From NCBI RefSeq assembly GCF_001411555.2, contig NC_049912.1, positions 1,071,001-1,135,000 on the forward strand: a DNA stretch of 64,000 bases. The letters run 5' to 3'. The notes beneath the pieces were generated by a model. The model was not told where the DNA came from. It searched no databases and saw only the letters and a program-made list of their open reading frames with translations. This DNA is from Juglans regia (Eukaryota > Streptophyta > Magnoliopsida > Fagales > Juglandaceae). Position numbers and translations under genes: made by a program. Shown in pieces: positions 1-12,000 of the stretch; the first letter of the stretch is position 1, and every line of letters begins with the position of its first letter.

Positions 1-380
1 GCGGTAGAAGACAAATAAGTCATTTGTCTGGTCAAATAGAAGAGTCAAGTTACAAAAGTTTTGTAATTATGATTTACTTGTAATTGATTTTCAAATAATA
101 AGATTGACTTTCCTGGATTTTGCTGCCTTGTAGGGTTTTACATTTGAAGAGTTCTTCAAAGGGTTTCCCTTCATAACCAAAATTGACGTTACACACTTTA
201 TTTATTCTATGTTATTGCTTAATTATTGAAATTAATTGCATACTTGACGACTAACCAATTTGTTGGCTAGGAATTTGTAGATATTTCCATTGCGTTACAG
301 TAGTATTTGGGTAATTTCAAAATTGTAATATATATATATATATTTATATATACACGATTTGTAAAATATAAATATATAAG

Positions 381-560
381 TAGGGGGTGGGGCGGGGTTG
401 GGTCCTGCCCGCCCCCCACCCTCGTTAGGGGACCAGATGCGGGGCCCGCTACCTACATCTCCCCACATCTGGCAGACGGGGGTCCGCCCCACCCATGCGG
501 AGGCAAGGTGGACGAGGGTGGTGCAGCAAGGTGAGGGGTCCTGTTGCCCACCCCCACATC
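381..560. repeat. GC-rich fold-back insert, copy 1
   Basis: An unusually G/C-rich block in AT-rich surroundings. Its left end (GGGGGTGGGGCGGGG) and the reverse complement of its right end (GATGTGGGGGTGGGC) are similar, so the block can fold back on itself. Many G-runs of three or more make quadruplex formation plausible. Small frames here are compositional artefacts. It may be a MITE-like insertion into the surrounding LTR-like unit. Confidence 0.5.
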
Positions 561-1428
561 ACTCTTTTGAATGGAAACTACATCTAATGAGAAGACTCAA
601 CGCCATGTGTCAACAGATGCGTCAGCAAACTCGTTCCCAACAGAGTCCTTCTGTCAACAGATTCCTACTGCAGATCAAACTCCTACCAGACTCATTTCGT
701 TAGCAGAGTCCTACTGCAGATCAAACTCCTATCAGATTTGTTCCATCAGCAGAATCATACTGCAATTGGAATTGATTTTCAGATTGTTTATTTAAGGGAT
801 CCTATTGGTTAGGATTTGTAGAGATTTAGATCTGGATATTTTCTAGAGCACTTTCCAGTGCATATTTTGGTGAGAAAATTCCTTGGAGGATTTTCATATT
901 GTTTTTCTCAAAGAGTGGTACTTGAGTGTGAGATCCAGTGTTTTATATCTCTTGTTGAGTGCGCTCATACTCCGTGTCGGAGTTTAAGTGATCGAGTTTA
1001 GCCACTGGAGTTCCAGAAGAAAAGTCAATAGTTTGAAAATCGCCAGAGGTTCTGGCTACTACTACGGTAAAAGACAAATGAGTCATTTGTCTATTCAAGT
1101 AAGAAAGTCAAGTTACAAATGTTTTATAATTATGATTTACTTGTAATTGATTTTCTAATAATAAGATTGACTTTCCTGAGTTTGGTTGCCCCTTAGGGTT
1201 TTACCTTTGAGGAGTTCTTCAAAGGGTTTCTTTTTGTAACCAAAATTAGTGTTACACACTTTATTTATTATATGTTATTGCTTAATTGTTGAAATTAATT
1301 GTATGCTTGAAGACTAACCAATTTGTTGAGTGAATTGGTAGATATTTCCGCTGCGTTACAGGGGTACTTAGGTAATTTCAAAATTGTAATATATATATAT
1401 ATATATTTATATATACACAATTTGTGAA

Positions 1429-1463
<35 letters not shown>

Positions 1464-1469
1464 TTTAAG

Positions 1470-1625
1470 TGGGGGGTGGGGCTGGGTTGGATCCTGCCCT
1501 CCCCCCGCCCCCGCCAGGGGGCCAGATGCGGGGCCTGCCACATCATTTGGCAGATGGGGGTCCGCCCAGCCCATGCGGAGGTGGGGTGGAGCGGGATGCG
1601 GGGCCCTGTTGCCCACCCCCACATA
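1470..1625. repeat. GC-rich fold-back insert, copy 2
   Basis: Second copy of the GC-rich block, in the equivalent position of the second tandem unit. It is slightly shorter, with point differences and a small deletion relative to copy 1. It is preceded by a long TA-dinucleotide run. Confidence 0.5.
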
Positions 1626-1634
1626 ACTCTTTTG

Positions 1635-1916
1635 TCATATTCTTCTTCACATCTCATGAATACTTTTTAGGCTCATTCCATCTTTTCCTTACAAGTGCAT
1701 TTAGCCACCACACGCCTCCAATCCTCATTTCTTATTGCTTGTACTAGTATTGCCTCATTTAGTTTTGCACCAATTTTATTCGATGTGTGGAGGCCATGCT
1801 CCACCGTAGGTGCACGGGGCCATTAGCCAGCTTACCTAGGGGCTTTCCCCTCTAGCATGACTACTTTTTCAACCTCTTACTACATTTTTTTGCTCCTAAA
1901 GACAATTAACAAATGA
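1635..1916. other. Unassigned spacer
   Basis: About 280 bp between the tandem repeat and the copia element. No gene is visible. Confidence 0.5.
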
Positions 1917-2030
1917 TGGTTGAGATAACATAGTTCACTTGTAATTAACTATCAGTAATAATACAACACATGTAAATAAACCAACTATATATATTCATTT
2001 AGTAGTCATATGTAATTGTACAGAAATCAA
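1917..2030 (+). repeat. Truncated 5' LTR of the copia element
   Basis: Aligns with the first part of the 3' LTR at 8336-8450, then stops abruptly at ACAGAAATCAAG, where integrase-end sequence begins. The rest of the LTR, PBS and gag were lost in one deletion. Confidence 0.75.
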
Positions 2031-3507
2031 GTTTTCTATGAACACTTGTTTCCTTTCAAATCTGAATCTTCTTCACGTGACACATCCATCACCTCTTTGT
2101 CCCATTCTTCTCTTGATTATATTATTCTTCCCAAACCTATCAATGAGTCTAACCTCACAAACTCTGCTCTTGATACTGCACCTAATCTCACAAACTCTGT
2201 TGATGAATTTTCAATCCAAACAGAAACAAACATTGTAATTCAACAAGTCAGGAGGTCATCTCGGGTTAAACATCCTCTATCATAGTTACAACAATATCAT
2301 TGTAACTTTTTACATCTATTTCTACCCTTCCTACTTCTTCTATGGCTGCAGCTATTGGTAAGCAAAATTCTTTCCCTTATTCCATCTCTAGATTTTTATC
2401 ATATGATAAACTTTCTCCTAGCTAAAGTGCTTTCACTCTTAGTCGATCATCAAATTTTGAACCCAAATTCTATCATCAAGCTATCCAATATCCTCATTGG
2501 CGTAAAGCTATGGCAGAAGAGTTGGCCGGTCTTGAGGTAAATAATACGTGGGAACTTACAACTTTACTTCCAAACAAACATCCCATTGGATGTAAATGAG
2601 TGTTTAAAATCAAATACAACTCAAATAGTTTAATCGAAAGATATAAAGCTCATCTTGTTGCCAATGGCTACACACAACAAAAAGGCCTTGACTACTTGGA
2701 CACCTTCTCTCCAGTTGCCAAGTTAACTTCTGTATGATGTCTATTGGCTATTGCTACCATACATAATTGACATTTACATCAACTTGATATAAATAATATC
2801 TTTCTTCATGGATCATTAGATGAAGAGGTTTATATGTAACTACCTCTTGATTATGGTAGCAAGGGAGAGACTCGAGTATGTAGACTGGTTAAGTCTCTCT
2901 ATGGACTTAAACATACATCTAGGCAATGGTTTTCTAAACTTTCTGCATGTTTACTCAGTCGTGGATCTACTCAGTCCAAGTCTGACTATTCTTTGTTCAC
3001 AAGGATAACAGATTCTTCCTTTATTATATTGCTGGTTTATATAGATGATATCATTGTTGCTAGCAATGATTTACAAGCAGTACAAGATTTCAAAGTCTAT
3101 TTTCACAGTCAGTTCAAGATAAAAGACTTGGGTAATCTCAAATACTTCTTTGGTTTGGAAGCTGCACGAACAAACAAAGACATATCTTTATGCCAAATGC
3201 ATTATGCACTAGAACTTCTCAGTGATGCAAGTTTTCTTGCCTGTAAACCAGCACAAGTTCCTATGGAACCCAATCTCATATTAATGAAAACAGACGAAAA
3301 TCTCTTGGTTGATCCTACAAGTTACATGAGACTTATAGGAAGACTGCTATACTTGACCATTACACGACCAAATTTAGCCTTTGCAATAAATAATTTGAAT
3401 CAATTTATGGATAAGCTTGCTACTATATATTTAGATTCTGTAAATAAGGTTTTACATTATGTAAAAAATCTAGATGGACAAGGTATATTTTTCTTTGCAA
3501 AACCCAC
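2031..3507 (+). pseudogene. copia pol fragment: integrase end, RT, start of RNase H
   Basis: Translation shows the integrase-RT linker ending RRSSRVKHPLS (to about 2280). RT motifs follow: [14 protein letters not shown] (near 2500), [29 protein letters not shown] (near 2780), SLYGLK, and the catalytic LLVYIDDIIVA (near 3030). The thumb/connection with TRPNLAFAINNLNQF follows. Several in-frame stops, for example in the GCK-VFK and PVAKL regions, show decay. The last copia-like residues are GQGIFFFA just before 3503; the frame is then cut by the gypsy insertion and resumes after 7670. Confidence 0.88.
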
Positions 3508-3884
3508 TGACGCAGAACCTCCCACAATCATAAACGAAACAAAATTCACAATCTTCTGGCGTCTCACTAAGTTAATCCCATCTAATGATCAAACGTGTAC
3601 TTTTATTAATCATAAAAAATCCCATTTAATCATGCACCGTAGACCCTTAAATAATTTGCCAAAGTGCCAGATTACTCTAACAAGATAAGAACAAATGCAG
3701 ATAAAATAAAACTAGAATACAATAACAATGACAAGGGCATTCATCCCTTATTGAATAAATTCTAAATATCTATTGACTTAGCCTTATTGATAACTACTAC
3801 TTGAATTAGTCTTATTGATAACTATGACTATTTAAGATTATCCGTTCGGTGCCGTTGAGTTCTTCTTGCACTTGGACTTCATCA
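3508..3884 (-). repeat. 3' LTR of the nested gypsy element (377 bp)
   Basis: TG...CA type when read on the minus strand, immediately preceded by a polypurine tract. The stretch 3766-3884 matches 7552-7670. Confidence 0.78.
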
Positions 3885-3943
3885 ATTCTCTCTGCCCCTA
3901 AAAAGATTTGACTCCGACGGATGTTGAGACTGATAATACTCGT

Positions 3944-6900
3944 TCAAGTCCGGAGCAAGGCGTTGAACTTCCTCTGCTTTAACCAACAATAATCGGACAA
4001 TAGTCTATTTTTCCAGTTGACAAGAAATTTATGATACCCTGCACACCTTGTGGACACTACCTGATCATCTAAGATGGCTTCAATTGTTTCTCGAGGTTTG
4101 CAATTCTTGGGCAGTGTAGCGGGGGTGCTTTCATTCCCTAGTGTGGTATCATCTCTTAGGTAAGGAGTCAAATCTTCCACATTGAAAATGAGACTAAATT
4201 GTATGTCTGCAGGAAGCTCGAGTAGGTAGGCGTTTGGACCTAAACGGCACAACACCTTGAAAGGTCTAGCCTTGCTGGAATGTAGCTTGGTCATTGCACC
4301 CCGTGGAAATCTCTTAGGTCGAATATGAGTAAGAACGAAGTCTCCAGGTTGAAACTCGACATGCCTACGATGACCATCAGCATGTTGTTTATATATTGTG
4401 TTGCTGCGGGTTATACGATCACGCAGTTCCTTATGGATTTCTTGTAAATGGTTACAGAAATTAATAGCCACTTCACTGACTCTAGGAGATAAAGATAGTG
4501 GAACAAGATCCAACGGTGGTCTCGACTTAAGCCCTGTGGCCACTTCAAAAGGGGAACGACCTGTGCTGCGATTAACTGAATTGTTATAAGCAAATTTGGC
4601 ATGTGGAAGGAAGAGATCTCAAGTGGCACCATGATCTGTAGCAATGTAGCTCAATAAGTTTCCCAGACTCCTGTTGACGGCCTCTATTTGCCCGTCGGTA
4701 TGTGGGTGAAATGCACTAGAGAATTGGAGTTTGGTTCCCGTCTTTGCCCATAATGTTTTCTAGAAATAACTAACGAACTAAACATCACGGTTGGATGTGA
4801 TAGTTTTTGGTATGCCATGCAACTGTACCACTTCAGAGAGAAATATAGTAGCAACTCGTGAGGCATCGTACGTTCGGCTGTAAGGGAGGAAATAAATGAG
4901 CCATTTTAGAGAAACGGTCTACTACCACAAAAAATAGAATTGTGTCCCTGAATAGTGCTCGAAAGACCAAGTACGAAGTCCATGTTGAGATCCTCCCATG
5001 GTTGATCTGGTACAGGTAGAGGGGTGTACAAACCTATGTTTTGTCTTTGTCCCTTAGATAGTTGGCATATCCGACAACGTTGCACAACTTGTTGGACATC
5101 CTGTTTGAGGCTTGGCCACCAGAATTTGTCCTCAACGAGTTGGATGGTTTTGTCACGGCCAAAATGACCTGTAATTCCTTCTTAATGTAGCTTGCGGTTA
5201 ATAAAAGATTGCATACTTGCATCAGGTAGGCATAGCTGGTTGCAAAAAAAAAAAAAAAAAAACGGAATCCATCAATAAGGGTGAATTCAACATGTTACAA
5301 AGAGGATCCTGCTTGCAACGTTGTATATATAGTTCCAACCTTGGGGTCAGCGTTGTATTCTGTTTTGATTGAGTCAAATTGAGTCGTGGTTACTGTGAGG
5401 GTGGTAAGTAGGGCAGCTTTGTGGCTTAGGGCGTCGGTAACTCTATTTTCAAACCCAGCCTTATGTTTGAGAACAAAATAGAAATACTAGAGAAAGTCTA
5501 CCCAACGAGCATACTTGGCGCTCAAGTGTTTTTGAGATTGGAGATGTCAAAAGGAATCATCATCTGTGTAGAGGATAAATTCTCTATGTATGAGGTAATG
5601 TCTCCAATGGAGCAGTGATTGTACGAGTGCATAAAACTCGAGGTCATAGGCCGAGTAGTAGCGTCGAGCTTCATTGAGCTTCTTGCAAGAAGGTGATGAG
5701 ATGACCCTGTTGACAAAGTACTCCACCAATACCTGTGTGGGACGCATCGCAAGCAACTTCGAAGGGTTGTTTGAAATTTCGTAGCCGCATAACAGGGGTC
5801 TCGGTGAGGTGTTGTTTGATGGTTTGGAATGCTCGTTTCGCAGCCAGGGACCATAAAAAAAATCCCCTTTTTGGTGAACTTGATAATCGGAGCCATGATA
5901 CTGCTAAAGTTTTGAATAAAACATCTGTAAAACGAAACAAGCCCATGGAAACTACGTGCTTCGTGTATGTTGGTCGGAGTGGGCCAATCCCAAACAACTT
6001 GTACCTTTGAGGGATCAATGAAAACCCTTTGATCAGAGATGATAAATCCGAGAAACACCACATAATTCTTTGTGAAGGTGAACTTCTTTAGATGTATCAA
6101 AAAACTTTCGAAGCGAAGAACTTGTAATACTTGGCGGAGGTGGTCTAAGTGGGCAGGATAATCACGGCTGTACACAAGAATGTCGTCGAAATAGACCATG
6201 CCAAACATGTTTAGGGTCACAAAATCTGTGTCATCACCCTTATGAAAGTACTGGGGGCATTCGTCAGTCCAAACAGCATCCCCTGCCACTCAAAAAGTCC
6301 ATCATTTGTCTTGAAGATAGTTTTCCACTCATCGCGGGGATGTAGTTGGATTTGAAGGTAACCAATCCGCAAGTCAATCTTAGAAAAATTTTGAGCACCA
6401 TGCAACACGTCTAACATATCGTCCAAACGAGGAATAGGAAATCAATATTTTATTGTAATTTTATTGATAGCTAGATTGTCGATGCACATGCGACAGTTGT
6501 CGTCCTTCTTGGGTATGAGTAGAGCGGGTACTACGCAAGGGCTGAGGCTCTCGAGAATAAACCCTTTCTCAAGTAAACTCTGGACCTGTTGTTGAAGCTC
6601 TTTGTGTTGGCTGGGCTCATCCAATATGCGGGGCAAGGTTGCCCCCAGAATCAAATCTACGGCATGTTGTATGTCCCTTATGGGCAGTAGGGTCTGAGGC
6701 AATTCGTCTCGAGTGATATCCGAGAACTCCTCCAAAAGCCCTATTATCTCTTATGGCAATGTTTCCGTCATTGGTAGCAAACTAGTTGCTTTGGAAATCA
6801 ATGCAAAAATAATCCCATAGTCTTGGCTTGCTTGAGCAAACCCCCACAATGCTAATATTTAGTCTTCGCCAGAGGGATAGTTGAAGTCGTGGATCTTCAT

Positions 6901-7545
6901 GGGTTGTAGGACCACCTTCCTGCCATCAAACAAAAAGGAATACGAGTTCTTATAGCCATCATACTTGACTCAACGGTCATATAGCCAAGGGCGCCCCAAT
7001 AACAAATGGCAGGCTCTCATTGGGATCACATTGCGGCGCAAGGTATCGATATGGTGTTGTCTGAGGGAGAAGGTGATCAAACATTGATGTCTCACTGGAA
7101 TAGAGGTGTCATCGACCCAACTTAATTTGTATGGTTGCAGATGTTTCTCCACTGGAAGTTTGAGTTTTTGTATGATTTATTGGAAAATCACATTCATTCC
7201 GCTTCTGTTGTTAATAATAAGGTTCAGAGACTTCCCTTGATGTTCCACTCGAATATGAAATATGTTACTGCACATCCAATCATCACCAGCCGATTCTTCC
7301 TTCTTTTGTCCTGTCAATACTCGGTAGATCACACAAACAGGCAGTTTAGATCCTTCTAGTATTACTTTAAGCCCCATGGCTTCGGGGTCCTCATCGGTAT
7401 CCGATGTTTCTTTCTCCTCTACCGTCTTGAGTTGGTTCTCACATGCCAGGGTCAGTCTCTATTCTTTTGTGGGGCATACTACTTTGAAGTGTCTGTATCC
7501 TCCACATTTATAGCATTCCTTAAGCTTGCCTTTGCAAATATCACG
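3944..7545 (-). pseudogene. gypsy gag-pol remnant (zinc knuckle, PR, RT, RH, INT, chromodomain-like)
   Basis: Read on the minus strand: a CCHC-like knuckle (CYKCGGYRHFKVVC, about 7540-7480); aspartic-protease/linker region (about 7377-6970); RT (about 6735-6150) with [13 protein letters not shown] and MVYFDDILVYSRD; RNase H with ACDASHTGIGGVL (about 5750) and YYSAYDLEFYALV; integrase fragments (about 5220-4640); then a GPY/F-type integrase end (QPGDFVLTHIRPKRFPRG) and a chromodomain-like tail with YHKFLVNWKNR (4543-3944). Frameshifts and stops separate these blocks, so no full polyprotein can be made. An A-run at about 5245-5262 lies between the integrase and RNase H parts. Confidence 0.88.
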
Positions 7546-7670
7546 TTCTGAATATCTATTGACTTAGCCTTATTGATAACTACTACTTGACTTAGTCTTA
7601 TTGATAACTATGACTACTAAATATTATCCGTTCGATGCCGTTGAGTTCTTCTTGCACTCGGACTCTGTCA
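7545..7670 (-). repeat. Truncated 5' LTR of the nested gypsy element
   Basis: Matches 3766-3884 of the left LTR. At its inner end it switches directly to gag zinc-knuckle sequence, so the rest of the LTR, PBS and most of gag are deleted. Confidence 0.72.
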
Positions 7671-8160
7671 TCCACTCTACGTTTGAAAGGTTTTTCTGAT
7701 TCAAATCTGGCCACATGTCCAAATACTAGAAGATCAATAACTGGATTTTGTATGTTTCTTGGTGATTCACTTATCTCTTAGAAATCTAAGAAACAAACTA
7801 CTATATCATGATCATCTGTAGAGGCTGAATATCGAGCTCTTAAATCCACTGCTTGTGAGATCACATGGTTGGCCTCTTTGCTAAAGAATCTTGGTGTAGC
7901 ACATCCCTCTCTAGCTGTATTATATTGTGACAGTAAGGCAACATTGCACATAGCATTAAATCCAGTATTTTAGGAGAGAACAAAACATATAGAGATTGAC
8001 TACCATCTTGTTAGAGAAAAGCTACAATCAGGTCTTATTCGTACACTGCACATATCTTCTCAGCATCAAGTAGCTGGCATACTTACTAAAGCATTGCCTG
8101 GTAGACAGTTCTTCTATTGAGTTCTGCTACATAAAATCATTTTTGCGTACTCCTTGCACA
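7671..8160 (+). pseudogene. copia RNase H, 3' part
   Basis: Continuation of the copia reading frame beyond the gypsy insertion. Recognisable pieces are [68 protein letters not shown] and ILTKALPGRQF. Frameshifts near 7700-7830 and stops near 7971 and 8118 disable it. The 3' LTR lies downstream at 8336. Confidence 0.88.
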
Positions 8161-8335
8161 CTTCATTGATGTGATTGACTAAAATAATTATTTTATATTA
8201 AAACAAAGTGATGCAACCAATATATTAGTGGAGTGCGCAAAAAGTTAGCAAAAGTGACTGCACATAAAGTTTTTCTCTCCTATCTCCTTTCCAATATGGG
8301 AATCATTAACATTCATTCCACATCTTGATGGGGAG

Positions 8336-8529
8336 TATTAGAGATAGCATAGTTCACTTGTAATTAACTACCAGTAGTAATACAACACATGTAAATAAAC
8401 CAACTATATATATTCATTTAAAGTAGTCATATGTAATTTTACAGAAATCAAGAAAAAGGAATACACGAATCTTGAAAGTCTTCTTTCTGAAGTTTCTGGT
8501 TTCCCTCTGTTTTCTTTCTGTGTTTTACA
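8336..8529 (+). repeat. 3' LTR of the decayed copia element
   Basis: Starts after the purine tract GATGGGGAG and probably ends at TTTTACA. Its first ~115 bp match the truncated 5' copy. The 3' boundary is inferred from the CA end and the ATTGA/AATGA flanks. Confidence 0.65.
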
Positions 8530-10799
8530 ATTGAAATCTAAGTGAGCTGTAGTTTTAGCACCACCGGCCTGTGTGGTCCATTCTCTACACCACAACAATG
8601 TCTCTTGTTCTTAACCCCCTTTAGTCGTGCAAGAATAGTTTACACTCCCTCACCCCTGATCTCACATTTATAACCGCCTCTCTCTCAGTTCACTCAACCT
8701 TAGTTTGTCTCAATGTCCATACTCAGCAGTTTTTCCATTAAATTATTAAGCTTACTTTGATTCAGATGGTAGCTTTCATATATCCTCTGTTTGGTTGTCA
8801 AAACAATGAAAAGAAAATAAATATATTCATTCTACCTAGTAGCTAGGGGTTTTTGGCTTGGTGGGTCTCAAAGAAGGAGAAGGCCAAGATCTCTCGTCTC
8901 CCCCACCAACTCTTTTGTTTCTTTGGTACCATCGAGGATACAAATGAAACAAAGATATCAAGTAAATAGTAGTTGTGGCCTCTATTCTTAACTAGGAAGC
9001 GCAGGATTCAACATTTCTTTTGAACAGGAAACAAAGAATGTACCTTTGCTCTAGGACCACTCGCAAGCTCTAGGGACTGTTTAAGGTATTTCACTAAGAA
9101 AGAAGATCAGTAATCAAGATAAAGCCTTTTAGTTTTAGCAGTAGCAACCGCGCATGAGCGCTTAAGCACCCTATCTATCTTATTAACAATAAGAAAAGGG
9201 AAGTGATCGAAGAAAACTTCGAACAAAGTCCAGCTAAGCTGGGAAACCACTACTCATTAATTGGTGAAATCAACGGGGTGATTGGAAATGTTTCAATAAT
9301 TTTTATAAAAAAAGAGCCAGCTGACAAAACAGCTTCAGCAAAATGCCAGATACAGCAACATTGTGCAGCACTTTCTTTCTTTAATGTATAAAGTGTACTA
9401 CTTTCTAAGACAACTGTTGTGTGATGTATGTACAATGTTTGGTCTTTATGTTTGGTCTCTGTCCTCCTTGTTAGAGTGGCATGCACTACCACCACATATT
9501 AATAATACACATGGAATTTATCACTCAACAAACCATGCTGCTGCTGCTGCTGCTGCATCATTATCATCATCATCATTATCATCCATACTACGTGGAAAAC
9601 AATAAAAGCTGAGAAGACATGGAATTCGTGCATACGAGAAAAATATGAAAAAAAAAAAACAAAAGCCAATGGCTACGGTACATGTTGCCTGCAAGTACAT
9701 AAATGGTGGGAACAAGTAGTTAGGTTGGGAACAGTGGTAAACGGTTAAGGACAATAATGCAAAGTGGGCCTAATACCTTCAGTGGAAGACAGATAGAGAG
9801 AAAACGAGAGGTGGGCCTGGGCTTTTTTTGTATAATTCAGTGGAGAAAGAAGAGAGAGAGACAGAAAGGTTAGAGAGAGAGAGGCCCACTTTGGAGGTAG
9901 TACTGTTTCCGCTTGAGGAAAACTACCTATTGAGCCGTAGCCTCGTCCCACTTCCATTATTGGAAGGTTTGGAATGAGAGAGTCTAGAGAGAGATTAGAA
10001 GGAATAGACCGCATTTGGGTTGGGCCTATTGGGAATTTTGTTTAGGTGTGTTGTGACGTTCTCCGCCTTTCACTCTGAGAAGATATTTTCCTTTTTTTAT
10101 TATTATTTAAGTACAGTACCTACTTATATTATTATATTTATAAAAATAATAAAACTGGACTTTTTTATTGGTTGATTATTTTTAGGGATAATATTATAAA
10201 ATTAAATGATGATGTCAGGGATGATGATATATGTTATTAATCTACGAATCTATCCATCAATCTATCCTCGATGGTTTTTGAGTTGGCTTCAGCTATTTAA
10301 AGTCAGATGTTTAGACCCACGCTCTTCCGTTTCCTTGTTTATTCACGCTCCCTGTCTAGGGAAATGTTACACCCTATTACTATTCTATAACTTTTACCTC
10401 GTTTTTTTAAATAAAATATTATTCCTTTTGAATCCAAAGATCATTAAAATGAAAAAAGAAATTCACTAAACATAATTACAAGTGTATTTTTTGTTCTAAA
10501 AAAATCAACTAAAAATTAGATTACGGTGGTCTAAGAAGGTAAGTGTAGGTCACGCGCGGTTAAACGGGAGTGAAAAGGAAATTAAAAGTCATAAATACGA
10601 GGTACCAAATAGAGAGGCCATTGGAGGAACGAAAGAGGCAAAGGTGGTCCTCTTCCCGTACTCCTGGATTGGTCTTTTCGGGAAAGAGCTTCCCTTTCTT
10701 ACTATATTCCCGTTTCTTTCCCCTCCTATAACTAGACTCTCTCTCTCTCTGCTTTTGTATTCAGACACAATAAATAATTAGTACTATTACACCTGTAAA

Positions 10800-10930
10800 T
10801 TTATAACTGATTTATTAAATTTAAATTATAAAAAAAATAATTTTATAATTTAATAAATCATATCACATCATATCAATTTATAAAATTATTTTTATTTTTT
10901 AATTAAATTATTTTTTTTATAAATAATTCA
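10800..10930. repeat. AT-rich MITE-like repeat (family C)
   Basis: Contains TAATTTTATAATTTAATAAATCATATCAC-like sequence that recurs in diverged form at about 20485-20575 and 33540-33665, where a similar core with an inverted AATTTATAAGATTATTTTT arm is seen. Ends are not resolved. Confidence 0.4.
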
Positions 10931-11531
10931 ACCCAAACTTCTTCCTAAACTGCCCTTCTCCTTACTCCATTACAGCTTATTGCTGGATCTGTAATACCAA
11001 CGGTAAGAGCACGAAATAATTAATATTTAAAGATGGAAGGAAATGGAGGTGACTTGTGACGTTAAAGATTAATAATTATTACTCACTAAGCTAATAAAGG
11101 TAACTGAGTGATTAGCTATCTCTTCGAGTCCCTGTGCTGTCTATTTCCATTAGTGGGTGATTTAGAAAGAGAGAGAGAGAGAGAGTGGTGCTTTTCGATT
11201 TGGTTAACGTGGGAAAGTTGTAAGGAAAGAGACGGTTCTTTTCTTTCTCATTTTCCCAATTTATGTTCCTTGGAACCCACCAATGAGAAAAAGAAAAAGA
11301 AACTGCATTAGCAGTCCTCCTAGACAAGAAGGACAGTAAAGTTCGTACACGAGTTCAAATAAACAGAAAGTAGGGGTTAAAAATAAAGAAGCCTAGACAG
11401 ACAAACTAATTTATGAATAACATAAAGAAATGAAAAGAATACAGAAAATGGAAGTAGCAGTAGAATTTGAGAAAGAGAGAGAGAGAAATTGAATTATGAG
11501 TCATTGAAAAGAGAAGGAAGAGAGGCAAGTG

Positions 11532-11534
<3 letters not shown>

Positions 11535-11566
<32 letters not shown>
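11535..11566. repeat. (GA)n microsatellite upstream of the AP2 gene
   Basis: About 16 uninterrupted GA units some 430 bp upstream of the start codon. Smaller GA runs lie at about 11170-11185 and 11473-11486. GA tracts near plant promoters can bind BBR/BPC factors; a role here is inference. Confidence 0.7.
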
Positions 11567-11570
<4 letters not shown>

Positions 11571-12000
11571 TGGGGTAATAAGGAGAGCGTGGCTTGCTTT
11601 CGGCCAAGCTTGCTGAAGCTGGCCTCGTCTATGCTGTATTGGGCAGCGAGGAATAAAAGATCCGGGAACGTCTTCACCGCTCCTAGCCTCCTAATTACCT
11701 AGCTACCTTTTGGCTCGCAATACAACCTACGCATACTCTCTCCTTCTTTGTCCTAGGTTTTCTTTCGTTCTTTCATAAGTCGTAACACTCTCCTCTACCT
11801 TCATTTCTCTTTCCCTACACACACATCTCCTCTTCCTCCTCCGAAAGAAAGAGACTTTTATTTTTATAATCATTTTCAATCGTATATAATATGGCTCCTA
11901 TGTGAGAATAAGGTTCGGAATTTGTACCACGAAGCAATAGGGTCTTGTACTTTGCAGAGATATATAACATCGAAGGCGGGAGGGAAAAGAGCTGAAAAAA

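Larger units (their letters stand above)
1..1634. repeat. Tandem duplication (period about 1063 bp) of an LTR-like unit
   Basis: Bases 2-569 recur at 1065-1634 with scattered substitutions, so the unit spans about 1063 bp and the second copy is incomplete. Each copy has a stretch resembling the 3' part of a copia-type LTR, then an AT microsatellite (about 330-352 and 1389-1460), then a GC-rich block. The unique part (570-1064) has a TATA-like TATTTAAG near 788 and no durable reading frame. The first copy runs off the left edge of the window. Element identity is inferred; no PBS, PPT or coding domain was found here. Confidence 0.75.
3508..7670 (-). mobile_element. Degenerate Ty3/gypsy chromovirus-like retrotransposon nested in the copia element
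   Basis: The minus-sense LTR begins TGATGAAGTCC at 3884 (left copy) and TGACAGAGTCC at 7670 (right copy) and ends in TCA at 3508. Flanking pentamers CCCAC (3503-3507) and TCCAC (7671-7675) look like a target-site duplication with one change. Removing the element rejoins the copia RNase H frame. Order on the minus strand is partial 5' LTR, gag zinc knuckle, protease region, RT, RNase H, integrase, chromodomain-like end, PPT (AGGGGCAGAGAG), 3' LTR. Most of gag and part of the 5' LTR are deleted. Many frameshifts. Confidence 0.88.
1917..8529 (+). mobile_element. Degenerate Ty1/copia retrotransposon, split by a nested gypsy element
   Basis: A partial 5' LTR (about 1917-2030) matches the 3' LTR (about 8336-8529); both contain ACATAGTTCACTTG-type sequence and a shared CAACACATGTAAATAAACC stretch. 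The 3' LTR follows a purine-rich tract (GATGGGGAG). Flanking pentamers AATGA (1912-1916) and ATTGA (8530-8534) could be a decayed target-site duplication. Gag, protease and most of integrase are missing: the 5' LTR joins directly to the integrase C-terminal region. The RT-RNase H part is interrupted at 3507/7671 by a gypsy element. In-frame stops make it non-functional. Confidence 0.85.
8530..12000. other. Intergenic region upstream of the AP2 gene
   Basis: No credible gene in about 3.4 kb. It contains a CTG/CAT trinucleotide microsatellite (about 9536-9590), an AT-rich MITE-like palindromic stretch (about 10800-10930) and several GA/CT runs. The part just upstream of the AP2 start (about 11600-12000) is pyrimidine-rich and probably holds promoter and 5' UTR. 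No unambiguous TATA box or transcription start could be fixed. Confidence 0.5.

Noticed and set aside
398..703. Open frames of 70-100 codons across the GC-rich blocks (both strands)
   Set aside because: Frames arise from low stop frequency in GC-rich sequence. Composition is Pro/Gly repeats, and the frames lie inside a duplicated repeat.
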